Positions 6,059 through 12,108 are shown, numbered from the stretch's first letter. The stretch: DNA of 15,457 nt from Alistipes sp. UBA940 (GCA_002293425.1 DBDE01000001.1:1-15457); one strand, 5' to 3'. The notes: generated from the letters alone by a model not told the origin. Numbers and translations are program-made.

Positions 6059-7965
6059 TTCAATTTTATGATTCCGGAGGGATCGACGGTTATCCAGTTG
6101 TCGGCGACGAGTTGGTCGATCTCGTCGAGCACGGTGTCGGGTTCGGCGGCGATGCGGGCGACTAATTGCTTGACTGTCAGCGAGTTGTCGCCAACGATTT
6201 TCAATATGGCTTCGCTCGAAAAACGCACCCGCGACACTGGCTTCTTCGAACGCAAAAGGCAAATGTCGCATACTCCGCACCCGGCCGCATCGGTCTCGCC
6301 GAAGTATTTTCGCAACCATACACTTCGGCATTCGGTCTCGTTGTCGGCATAAGCAAAAATCTGCTCCGACCGTTGCCGGGCCAACTCTTTACGCACTTTG
6401 TAGGTGTTGGGAGCTATGAAAACATCCTCTATCGGTAGCCGCTCCATCGGCAGATAGATCAGGGGCGTGCGGCGCGAAGGAATATAGCGTATAACCCGCA
6501 ACTGCCACAGGGTTTTGAGCAACTCCTTGACTTTATCGACCGTGTAGCCGCTCACAAGGGCGATTTCCTGCTCGTTGACCGACTGAAATTCGGTGAAGAT
6601 GCCGTTGTACATCCGCATTATGGTTCGCAGAAAGTGGTCGAGTTCTTCGCGTTCGATGCGCAGGCGATAGAGGTCGTCGCGGCTGACGCAAAACATCACC
6701 CGCGCGGGGTGGTCGCTCTCGTCGGTGAGCACCATATAGCCGTTGGCCTGCAACACGCGAATGGCACTCATCGCCGTCCACGTGAATAGCTTGTTTAGGT
6801 GACAGAACTCATAGATGTTGAAGTCGAACGAAAAGTCTTTTCCTTCGCCTATCGCCACCTGCAAGTAGTTGAATATCAGCTCGTAAACATCCTTGATGGC
6901 ATCCAGCGACGGGAACTCGACGGCAAAGCGGTTCTCGGCCCTCAGGCGGTCGTCGGGCGAGGTGAGCAGCACGCCGTAAGCCCGTTTCCCGTCGCGACCG
7001 GCGCGTCCTGTCTCCTGATAATAGTTTTCGACCGAGTCGGGCATCGACCAGTGGACCACGAAGCGCACGTCGGCGCGGTCGATCCCCATTCCGAAGGCGT
7101 TGGTGGCGACCATCACACGTTTGCGCCCGCTCGTCCACTCCTCCTGGCGGATGGTTCGCTCGGCAGCCTCCATTCCGCCGTGATAGTGGCTCGTCGCCAC
7201 GCCGTTCTGAGTCAGCCAGTCGGCCAGCTGTTCGACCCCTGCGCGGGTGCGTACGTAGACTATTCCCGCGCCCGGCACACCTTCGATTACGCGCATCAGC
7301 TGGCCGTTCTTGTCCTCCACGCGGCGCACCGAATAGGAGAGGTTGGCGCGCTCGAAACTGGTGCGCATCACCCGTCCGCCCACCATCCGCAGCTGGGCCA
7401 TAATGTCCTCCGTCACCTCGTCCGTCGCGCTCGCCGTGAGTGCCAACACGGGCACGGTGGGTATCAGCGCGCGAATCTCGGCAATGCGCAGATATGACGG
7501 CCGGAAATCGTACCCCCACTGGCTGATGCAGTGCGCCTCGTCGACGGCCAGCAGGGTGGGGTTCATCCGCTGAAGCCGCATCCTGAAAAGCTCGCTCGCC
7601 AACCGCTCCGGCGCGACATAGAGAAACCGCACATCGCCGTAAACGCAATTGTCCAACGCCGCATCTATCTGGTCGGGCGTCATTCCGCTGTGCACCGCCG
7701 TCGCCGAGATCCCCCGCGCCCGCAGTTTGTCCACCTGGTCTTTCATCAGCGCGATCAGGGGCGTGACGACGATGCAAAATCCATCTTCGCGCGCCATCGT
7801 CGGAAGCTGATAGAGCAGCGATTTTCCCGCTCCGGTGGGCATCAGCGACAGGGTGTCGCGCCCGTTCCACACCGACAGGATGGTCTCCAGCTGCATCGGC
7901 CGGAAGCCCTCATAGTGCCAATGTTTGCTGAGCGCGGCCCTCAGTTTGTCCACCGTTTCGTTCAT
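6055..7965 (-). CDS. recQ: ATP-dependent DNA helicase RecQ, short form without HRDC
   Basis: This is a superfamily 2 3'-5' DNA helicase for recombination and fork repair. In the 636-residue protein the Walker A motif TGAGKS is at 44-49, DEAH at 142-145, the RecQ aromatic loop CISQWGYDFRP at 146-156, and motif VI QETGRAGRDG at 317-326. The zinc-binding cysteines are Cys546, Cys563, Cys566 and Cys569. After the RecQ-Ct region comes only a short helical tail (580-636), so HRDC is absent. The open frame begins at a TTG at 7974, but that codon is part of the -7 box; ATG 7965 is the better start and would give a nearly leaderless mRNA. The exonuclease gene overlaps its stop by four bases. Confidence 0.95.
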   Translation of the reverse strand: MNETVDKLRAALSKHWHYEGFRPMQLETILSVWNGRDTLSLMPTGAGKSLLYQLPTMAREDGFCIVVTPLIALMKDQVDKLRARGISATAVHSGMTPDQIDAALDNCVYGDVRFLYVAPERLASELFRMRLQRMNPTLLAVDEAHCISQWGYDFRPSYLRIAEIRALIPTVPVLALTASATDEVTEDIMAQLRMVGGRVMRTSFERANLSYSVRRVEDKNGQLMRVIEGVPGAGIVYVRTRAGVEQLADWLTQNGVATSHYHGGMEAAERTIRQEEWTSGRKRVMVATNAFGMGIDRADVRFVVHWSMPDSVENYYQETGRAGRDGKRAYGVLLTSPDDRLRAENRFAVEFPSLDAIKDVYELIFNYLQVAIGEGKDFSFDFNIYEFCHLNKLFTWTAMSAIRVLQANGYMVLTDESDHPARVMFCVSRDDLYRLRIEREELDHFLRTIMRMYNGIFTEFQSVNEQEIALVSGYTVDKVKELLKTLWQLRVIRYIPSRRTPLIYLPMERLPIEDVFIAPNTYKVRKELARQRSEQIFAYADNETECRSVWLRKYFGETDAAGCGVCDICLLRSKKPVSRVRFSSEAILKIVGDNSLTVKQLVARIAAEPDTVLDEIDQLVADNWITVDPSGIIKLK

Positions 7966-7971
7966 CGGACA

Positions 7972-7979
7972 CAAAATTA
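7972..7979 (-). promoter_or_regulatory. -7 box of recQ-exonuclease operon
   Basis: The minus strand reads TAATTTTG, a full match to TAnnTTTG, with 6 bases to the ATG at 7965. The predicted transcript starts at or within a few bases of the start codon. It faces away from the lipoprotein box at 7992-7999, 12 bases between them, inside arms CATCGG (7963-7968) and CCGATG (8004-8009). Confidence 0.6.
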
Positions 7980-7991
7980 GATAAAAAATCG

Positions 7992-7999
7992 TAACTTTG
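7992..7999 (+). promoter_or_regulatory. -7 box of the Ig-like lipoprotein gene
   Basis: TAACTTTG matches TAnnTTTG and ends 7 bases before the ATG at 8007, again predicting a leaderless or nearly leaderless mRNA. No TTTG -33 element is seen; the place where it would be is occupied by the recQ start region. Confidence 0.6.
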
Positions 8000-8006
8000 T
8001 TTCCCG

Positions 8007-8771
8007 ATGTGCCGCGTGCTCACATATTTCGCCCTTTCGCTGCTATTAATAGCGTGCCGTCCCTCGTCGACCATTCCGCCGGTGCCGCCGGGGCCCGGGC
8101 CGAAGCCCGAACCCGAGCAACCGGTGAGGGTTGAAGGTGTGGTGCTGGACAGGGATCATCTTTCGTTGAAGGTGGGCGACAGGAGTGTGCTGGGTTGTGG
8201 AGTAACGCCCCACGACGCCGAAAATCGGGCAGTGAGTTGGCACACCGACGACGAGACGGTGGCGACTGTTGATCAGGGCGAGGTCAATGCCGTTGCCGTC
8301 GGCCGCACCGTGATTTGGGTGGAGTCGCTCGATGGCGGATTCACGGCCGAGTGCGTCGTGGAAGTCGAGGCACAGGAAGAGGATCCGGGCACGGAACCTC
8401 CCCAGCCCCCTGAGCCGCCCGATGAACCCGAGCCTCCGACCCAACCTGGTGACGTTGCGTGGGAGTTTTCCGATGGGGTGTTGACCATTTCGGGCGAGGG
8501 TGTGTTGCCCTACGGTTATTCGCCTTGGGCGGGTTTGGATGTGTCGGTTCTCTATTTGCCCGCCTCGGTTTCGGGCATCGGTGATGGCTGTTTTGCCGGT
8601 TTGCCGAATCTGACGACGGTTGTAATCGGAGCCAAAGTTCCGCCTGCGTTGGGTGAGAACAATTTTGCTGCGTGGGACGATACGCTGGTTGTGCCCGAGG
8701 GGTCGCTGGACGCCTATCTTTCTCATTCCGCCTGGCGCGCCGCGTTCGGTGCGATAACCGAAAATCGCTGA
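8007..8771 (+). CDS. Surface lipoprotein with Ig-like (Big_2) and BspA-like domains
   Basis: The 254-residue protein begins with a lipoprotein signal peptide: a hydrophobic run ends in LLIAC, so Cys17 should be lipidated. Parts in order: a proline-rich spacer (19-40); a bacterial Ig-like group 2 domain (about 42-121, with the usual LKVGD and AVAVGRTVI patterns); a second linker made largely of Pro, Glu and Asp (124-149); and a C-terminal segment (150-254) with BspA-like leucine-rich features, including ISGEGVLPYG, LYLPASVSGIGDGCFAGLPNL and LVVPEGSLDAYLSHSAWRAAFG. Such proteins are usually exposed on the outer membrane of Bacteroidota and bind host or polymer ligands, but no ligand can be named here. 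It is divergent from recQ and stands alone. A nested palindrome lies 25 bases downstream and may mark its transcript end. Confidence 0.85.
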   Translation: MCRVLTYFALSLLLIACRPSSTIPPVPPGPGPKPEPEQPVRVEGVVLDRDHLSLKVGDRSVLGCGVTPHDAENRAVSWHTDDETVATVDQGEVNAVAVGRTVIWVESLDGGFTAECVVEVEAQEEDPGTEPPQPPEPPDEPEPPTQPGDVAWEFSDGVLTISGEGVLPYGYSPWAGLDVSVLYLPASVSGIGDGCFAGLPNLTTVVIGAKVPPALGENNFAAWDDTLVVPEGSLDAYLSHSAWRAAFGAITENR

Positions 8772-8796
8772 TCGCCGGGTTCATTGGTCACTGATT

Positions 8797-8894
8797 GCTA
8801 CGCGAAAGCTACGCGAAACGTCATTGCGAGCGAAGCGCGGCAATCTGAAGATTGCTTCGTCACACTGTTCCTCGCAATGACGGCGCCGCGTAGC
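8797..8894. repeat. REP-like nested palindrome with flanking GCTACGCG repeats
   Basis: Two 11-base direct repeats GCTACGCGAAA (8797-8807, 8808-8818) precede a 64-base palindrome at 8819-8882. The palindrome has outer arms CGTCATTGCGAG and CTCGCAATGACG (12 bp, perfect) and inner arms GCAATCT and AGATTGC. GCGCCGCGTAGC follows at 8883-8894; its CGCGTAGC pairs with the upstream GCTACGCG, extending the inverted repeat to about 87 bases. The TCATTGCGAG core resembles widespread bacterial intergenic palindromes. It lies between convergent genes and could act as a two-way transcription end. Confidence 0.85.
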
Positions 8895-8896
8895 TA

Positions 8897-8927
8897 ATTC
8901 TCCATTCTCAACTCTCAATTATCAATT
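8897..8927. repeat. Degenerate heptamer array
   Basis: Units ATTCTCC, ATTCTCA, ACTCTCA and ATTATCA, with a partial ATT, follow two bases after the 12-mer GCGCCGCGTAGC. They are of the same type and orientation as the arrays at 27-58 and 10107-10141. Confidence 0.75.
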
Positions 8928-8937
8928 AAAATAACAT

Positions 8938-8961
8938 CCCCCGCCCGGGAGAGGGCAGGGG
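8938..8961 (-). terminator. Possible terminator of the HHH-rpsU operon
   Basis: On the minus strand CCCC-T-GCCC can pair with GGGC-GGGG around a TCTCCC loop, 8 bp with one bulged T. It lies 33 bases after the rpsU stop. The following DNA is only moderately T-rich (TTATTTT), so efficiency is doubtful. A smaller hairpin (ACTAA with TTAGT) lies closer to the gene. Confidence 0.45.
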
Positions 8962-8993
8962 ACGCGACAAATACTAACTTTTTAGTAGATCTG

Positions 8994-9188
8994 CTATTCC
9001 TCCTCGTTGCGGTGCATCGCCTCGACATAAACCGCGTGCTGCATCGCCTTGCGCTTATCGATCGACGGCTTGGTGAAATATTGCCTCCTGCGAAGCTCCT
9101 TCAAAACACCCGTCTTCTCGTACTTTCTCTTAAACTTTTTCAGAGCGCGCTCAATATTGTCGCCCTCCTTAATAGGCATAACTATCAT
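8994..9188 (-). CDS. rpsU: 30S ribosomal protein S21
   Basis: The 64-residue basic protein matches bS21 over its whole length: MPIKEGDNIERALKKFKRKYEKTG, then LRRRQYFTKPS. The start at 9188 (MIVMPIKEG) fits the usual MIV-P-KEG N-terminus; a second ATG at 9179 is less likely. It follows the HHH gene by 12 bases and is probably cotranscribed with it. In flavobacteria rpsU is reported to have a strong Shine-Dalgarno sequence, through which S21-free ribosomes regulate it; here the bases before the start are A/T-rich and show none. Confidence 0.96.
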   Translation of the reverse strand: MIVMPIKEGDNIERALKKFKRKYEKTGVLKELRRRQYFTKPSIDKRKAMQHAVYVEAMHRNEEE

Positions 9189-9200
9189 AAAATCAAAAAA

Positions 9201-10217
9201 TTAATTATTATCAAAAATCAAATACGGTCGGAGCCTCTCGAGCTCCGGATCGGTAAAAACACTATCCTCGACAAGTTCCTCTAACGACGACCAACCTCCC
9301 TTCAACTGCCTCATTTTCAGAAGTTTGCGAAGAGCCCCTGCCGTAATATACGGATGGGTGCTCAACTTCTCGGCGGGTGCAAAGTTAATGTTTATTTTCC
9401 GAATATCCGCTTCCGAAAGATAAATTTGGGGCAAAATGCGCTCATAATTCTGCTCCGTCACACCCCGAACCTCGGCCAACTGCTCCACCGAATGGAACCC
9501 GCCCAACCGATCGCGATACTCCACAATGCGCCCCGCAGTCAGGCTCCCGATGCCCCTAACGCTCACCAGCGCAGTCGTATCGGCCGAGTTTAAATCTACA
9601 AGAATGGGCTGAATGTTTGTTTTTTCGGGAAGGGGTTCATATTTTTTGTCACTTTTTTTGTCGCCCCCACCCCCCTCGGGGGCGACACGAGTTTCTGAAG
9701 AAACTCGATTTTGCGAGGCAAACTTTTTCAACCGAAACCCCTCGCCGATAACGATATAAGGCTCCAGCTTTTTGTACATCGCCTCACTCACTTGATAGCA
9801 CGCCGCAAAATCCTCGGCTATCTCAAACACCTTGCCGCGCTCGCGAAACTTCACAATGCCCAACGCCTCGCCACTCGTGAAACCCAAACGAAGTAAATCG
9901 TGATAAGCGACAGTGTTGGGGTCGAAGCTGAAAAGCATTGAAGCAGGTGGAATAGAATCTTTTTCGGCCGCCTCCCGCCCTTCAGGCGGCCGACGAACTT
10001 CTTCGAAGTTCGAAATCGAGTCGGGATAATTAATGCACTGCGTGCCTTGATTGTCATCCTCACCTCGGCCATTCGAACAAGTTCGAGGGCTCTCGCCTCG
10101 TCGACAATTCTCCACTCTCAACTCTCCACTCTCAACTTTTGTCGCCTGCCACACAATCCACGATCCCACCGCCAACAACGGCAGCAGCCACAACACGGCT
10201 CGCAACTGACGATTCAT
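9201..10217 (-). CDS. Membrane-anchored protein with three ComEA-like helix-hairpin-helix domains
   Basis: The 338-residue protein has an N-terminal membrane segment (about 5-24) and three ComEA-type HHH modules: 97-157 (FDPNTVAYHDLLRLGF), 207-267 (VDLNSADTTALVSVRGIGSLTAGRI) and 275-335 (INFAPAEKLSTHPYITAGALRKLL). Only the second has a standard GIG hairpin. HHH modules bind DNA without sequence specificity; ComEA does so during DNA uptake. That role here is plausible but unproven. The two inter-domain regions are unusual. Residues 26-37 are encoded by a heptamer array, 69-85 by one two-hairpin palindrome and 171-186 by another, all in frame. The linkers therefore look built from repeat DNA. 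The gene follows a 148-base structured leader and precedes rpsU by 12 bases. Confidence 0.82.
   Translation of the reverse strand: MNRQLRAVLWLLPLLAVGSWIVWQATKVESGELRVENCRRGESPRTCSNGRGEDDNQGTQCINYPDSISNFEEVRRPPEGREAAEKDSIPPASMLFSFDPNTVAYHDLLRLGFTSGEALGIVKFRERGKVFEIAEDFAACYQVSEAMYKKLEPYIVIGEGFRLKKFASQNRVSSETRVAPEGGGGDKKSDKKYEPLPEKTNIQPILVDLNSADTTALVSVRGIGSLTAGRIVEYRDRLGGFHSVEQLAEVRGVTEQNYERILPQIYLSEADIRKININFAPAEKLSTHPYITAGALRKLLKMRQLKGGWSSLEELVEDSVFTDPELERLRPYLIFDNN
9660..9707. repeat. Two-hairpin palindromic element, copy 2 (inside HHH gene)
   Basis: Hairpin 1 is GTCGCCCCC (9660-9668) with GGGGGCGAC (9678-9686), loop ACCCCCCTC. After one linker base, hairpin 2 is CGAGTTTC (9688-9695) with GAAACTCG (9700-9707), loop TGAA. 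On the gene strand it encodes residues 171-186 (RVSSETRVAPEGGGGD) in the linker between HHH domains 1 and 2. Confidence 0.85.
9965..10012. repeat. Two-hairpin palindromic element, copy 1 (inside HHH gene)
   Basis: Hairpin 1 is CGGCCGCCT (9965-9973) with AGGCGGCCG (9984-9992), loop CCCGCCCTTC. After one linker base, hairpin 2 is CGAACTTC (9994-10001) with GAAGTTCG (10005-10012), loop TTC. It encodes residues 69-85 (SNFEEVRRPPEGREAAE) between the membrane segment and HHH domain 1. Hairpin 1 is read in the same frame as in the other two copies. Confidence 0.85.
10107..10141. repeat. Heptamer array inside the HHH coding region
   Basis: Five 7-base units (ATTCTCC, ACTCTCA, ACTCTCC, ACTCTCA, ACTTTTG) lie within codons 26-37, just after the membrane segment. 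The units match the intergenic arrays at 27-58 and 8897-8927 in sequence and orientation. Because 7 is not a multiple of 3, gain or loss of one unit would shift the reading frame. Confidence 0.8.
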
Positions 10218-10241
10218 TCGGGTCTTTTTCGGGTTAGAAAG

Positions 10242-10363
10242 AAAAAAAAGACCTCCGGCTGTAAAAGTTCACCCCAAACAGTTACATATAGGCATAGTTC
10301 CACCGCCACCGGAGGCCAAAAACCTCCGGCAATAGAACTATGCCAATTACTGCTTAGGGTGGG
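10242..10363 (-). promoter_or_regulatory. Structured leader of the HHH-rpsU operon, possible attenuator
   Basis: Read on the minus strand, the leader holds three complementary arms: CCGGAGG (10329-10323), CCTCCGG (10315-10309) and CCGGAGG (10258-10252), the last followed by TC and eight T (10249-10242). Arms 1 and 2 form a hairpin that is enclosed by GGCATAGTTC and GAACTATGCC (10 bp). Arms 2 and 3 could instead form a 9-bp stem before the T run, like a terminator. The two pairings exclude each other. The same DNA could simply be the end of the ubiD transcript. No known riboswitch class was recognised. Confidence 0.5.
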
Positions 10364-10364
10364 A

Positions 10365-10372
10365 CAAAGGTA
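10365..10372 (-). promoter_or_regulatory. -7 box of the HHH-rpsU operon
   Basis: The minus strand reads TACCTTTG, matching TAnnTTTG, 11 bases beyond the ubiD stop codon. Transcription from it would begin near 10360, right at the base of the long inverted repeat, leaving a leader of about 140 bases. Confidence 0.55.
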
Positions 10373-10383
10373 ATGAAAAAATG

Positions 10384-12069
10384 TTAAACGGAGGCACCAT
10401 CGGAGAGCAGAAGTTTGCGATATTTGCGGGATGGTGAGGCCAAAAACTCACCCAAACCATACTCCGCCCAACGCCGGTCGACCATAGCGATGGTTTCCGT
10501 GTCCATAGCGACCACATTGGGCCAACGCTCCGACTTCTTCGCTCGGCAATCGACCGTCACCTTGCCGTCCCGAACCGAAATGTCCCTCGCCGGATCGAGA
10601 TTGGCCAGCCCGAGCCACAGTTTATCCTCGAACGACAGCCCCTCCGCCGCGGGGTCGAAGAGGAAAATAATTTCATTTTCGTCTCCCCCCGCCCCCCCCG
10701 CGGGGGAGACGACGACTTCCTGCGGAAGTCGGGTCAAATCGACCAAAAGTTTCGAACCCACCCCGACCGCCTCGCCCGCGTGGTCGAGCACATCGGCCAC
10801 CCCGTGCGAAAAATGCAGATCGCGCCGCGGATCGAGACGACCCAGCAACGCCAAAACAGCACCCCTGTCCCGCACATCGACACCCGCCGGAATCGCAACA
10901 ATAACCTTGCAAAACATCATCTGACCAGCGCCCCACAGCCCGCCGGCAACTTTTTGAGCCTGACCCGCATACGAAACATCGAGCGAAACAACAGCCAAAT
11001 TGTGCGCCACACCCTCGGGCGGCATATACATATCGCACACCTCGGGCTGCAACGCGCGCCGAATTGGCGGCAGGAAAATCCGCTCGGTCGCCTCGGCAAA
11101 ATACCTGTCTTCCTGCGGTGGGATGCCCACCAACGTTGCGGGATAAACAGCTGACCGACAATGAGTTATGCACTCGACGTGAAAGGTCGGATAGAGGTCT
11201 TCCAAAGAGTAGAACCCCGTGTGGTCGCCGAACGGCCCCTCGGTTCTCAGCGGCTCATCGACATCGACATAGCCCTCGATCACAAAGTCGCAATCGTCCG
11301 GCACTAAAATATTGTTGGTCAGACACTTAACCAACCTCACCGGTCGTTGCCGCAGAAAGCCCGCCAACAGATATTCGTCCATCCCCTCGGGCATCGGAGC
11401 GGTCGCCGCATAGGTGTACACAGGGTCGCCACCCAAACACACCGCGACCGGCATTCGCCTGATACCCAGCCTTTTATATGCTTCGAAATGGCGCGCGCCC
11501 GTTTTGTGAATGTGCCAATGCATACCCGTCGTGCGGCCGTCATAAACCTGCATCCGGTACATCCCCACATTGCGCGCGCCCGTCTCGGGGTGAACGGTGT
11601 GGACAAGGGGCAACGTCACGAACCGACCCCCGTCGTGGGGCCAACACTTCAGGACGGGCAAATTGTCCAATCCACCCTCCATCACCACCTCCTGGCACCC
11701 TCCCCGGCCACGCTTGCGAACGGGCAACCAGCGCGACATTTGTGCCAACAACGGCACCGCGCCAAGCTTCTCACCCACCGTGTTGCGTGGAACAAAAGCC
11801 TGTTGCAACAGGGAATTTATCCGGTCGGAAATGTGGTCCGGTTCATCCCCCAACGCCATAGCAATGCGCCGCTCGGAGCCGAAAAGATTGATGGCGAGGG
11901 GAAACCGCGTGCCTGTATTTTCGAACAGCAACGCCTTGCCGCCGCCCGCACTTTTCGACACCCGGTCGACCACCTCGGCAATTTCGAGCACCGGATCGAC
12001 CGCCGCCGAGATGCGCACCAGTTCGCCCTCGCGCTCCAAAAAATCGATATGTTTCGAAAGATTTTTCAA
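10384..12069 (-). CDS. ubiD: UbiD-family decarboxylase (prenylated-FMN enzyme), probably quinone biosynthesis
   Basis: The 561-residue protein is a UbiD-type decarboxylase, likely acting in quinone (menaquinone) synthesis. Family features: VRISAAVDPVLEIAEV near the start; RNVGMYRMQVYDGRTTGMHW (166-185), the prenyl-FMN and metal site; and IEGYVDVDEPLRTEGPFGDHTG (264-285), which holds the conserved catalytic glutamates. No flavin prenyltransferase (ubiX) is in the window. There is no ATG before residue 71, so the start is probably TTG at 12069; an in-frame TTG at 12078 overlaps the -7 box. An odd segment at 447-463 (RLPQEVVVSPAGGAGGD) is encoded by a two-hairpin palindrome and lies in the C-terminal part. 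The exact substrate is not determined by sequence. Confidence 0.88.
   Translation of the reverse strand: MKNLSKHIDFLEREGELVRISAAVDPVLEIAEVVDRVSKSAGGGKALLFENTGTRFPLAINLFGSERRIAMALGDEPDHISDRINSLLQQAFVPRNTVGEKLGAVPLLAQMSRWLPVRKRGRGGCQEVVMEGGLDNLPVLKCWPHDGGRFVTLPLVHTVHPETGARNVGMYRMQVYDGRTTGMHWHIHKTGARHFEAYKRLGIRRMPVAVCLGGDPVYTYAATAPMPEGMDEYLLAGFLRQRPVRLVKCLTNNILVPDDCDFVIEGYVDVDEPLRTEGPFGDHTGFYSLEDLYPTFHVECITHCRSAVYPATLVGIPPQEDRYFAEATERIFLPPIRRALQPEVCDMYMPPEGVAHNLAVVSLDVSYAGQAQKVAGGLWGAGQMMFCKVIVAIPAGVDVRDRGAVLALLGRLDPRRDLHFSHGVADVLDHAGEAVGVGSKLLVDLTRLPQEVVVSPAGGAGGDENEIIFLFDPAAEGLSFEDKLWLGLANLDPARDISVRDGKVTVDCRAKKSERWPNVVAMDTETIAMVDRRWAEYGLGEFLASPSRKYRKLLLSDGASV
10681..10731. repeat. Two-hairpin palindromic element, copy 3 (inside ubiD)
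   Basis: Hairpin 1 is GTCTCCCCC (10681-10689) with GGGGGAGAC (10702-10710), loop CGCCCCCCCCGC. After a two-base linker, hairpin 2 is CGACTTCC (10713-10720) with GGAAGTCG (10724-10731), loop TGC. The loop of hairpin 1 has a run of eight C (10692-10699). It encodes residues 447-463 of the UbiD-family protein. Confidence 0.85.
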
Positions 12070-12108
12070 CTCCCGCAAAGATATAAAATTTTAGTATCTT
12101 TGCAGGAG
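12070..12108. promoter_or_regulatory. Symmetrical divergent promoter of ubiD and nhaD
   Basis: An inverted repeat pairs 12070-12083 with 12095-12108, 13 of 14 positions, around an 11-base A/T spacer. Each arm holds a -7 box TATCTTTG (minus 12083-12076, plus 12095-12102) and a CTCC/GGAG end. The ubiD TTG is 6 bases from its box, and the nhaD ATG is 9 bases from its box. The two polymerase sites overlap, so simultaneous use is unlikely. The palindrome could also be a regulator site. Confidence 0.65.

Noticed and set aside
6059..6331. N-terminal extension of the exonuclease
   Set aside because: It overlaps the 3' part of recQ in another frame and is Arg-rich with no family similarity; ATG 6058 fits the domain and the ATGA overlap.
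8797..8927. CRISPR array
   Set aside because: There is no repeat-spacer regularity; the repeats are palindromes and short tandem heptamers, and no cas genes are near.
8938..8983. Hairpins after rpsU as another two-hairpin element
   Set aside because: The spacing between hairpins is about 10 bases instead of 1-2, the stems are bulged or short, and a terminator explains the first one.
9174..9200. A separate rpsU promoter or Shine-Dalgarno
   Set aside because: No TAnnTTTG box and no AGGAGG-like sequence is found in the short A/T-rich gap before the start.
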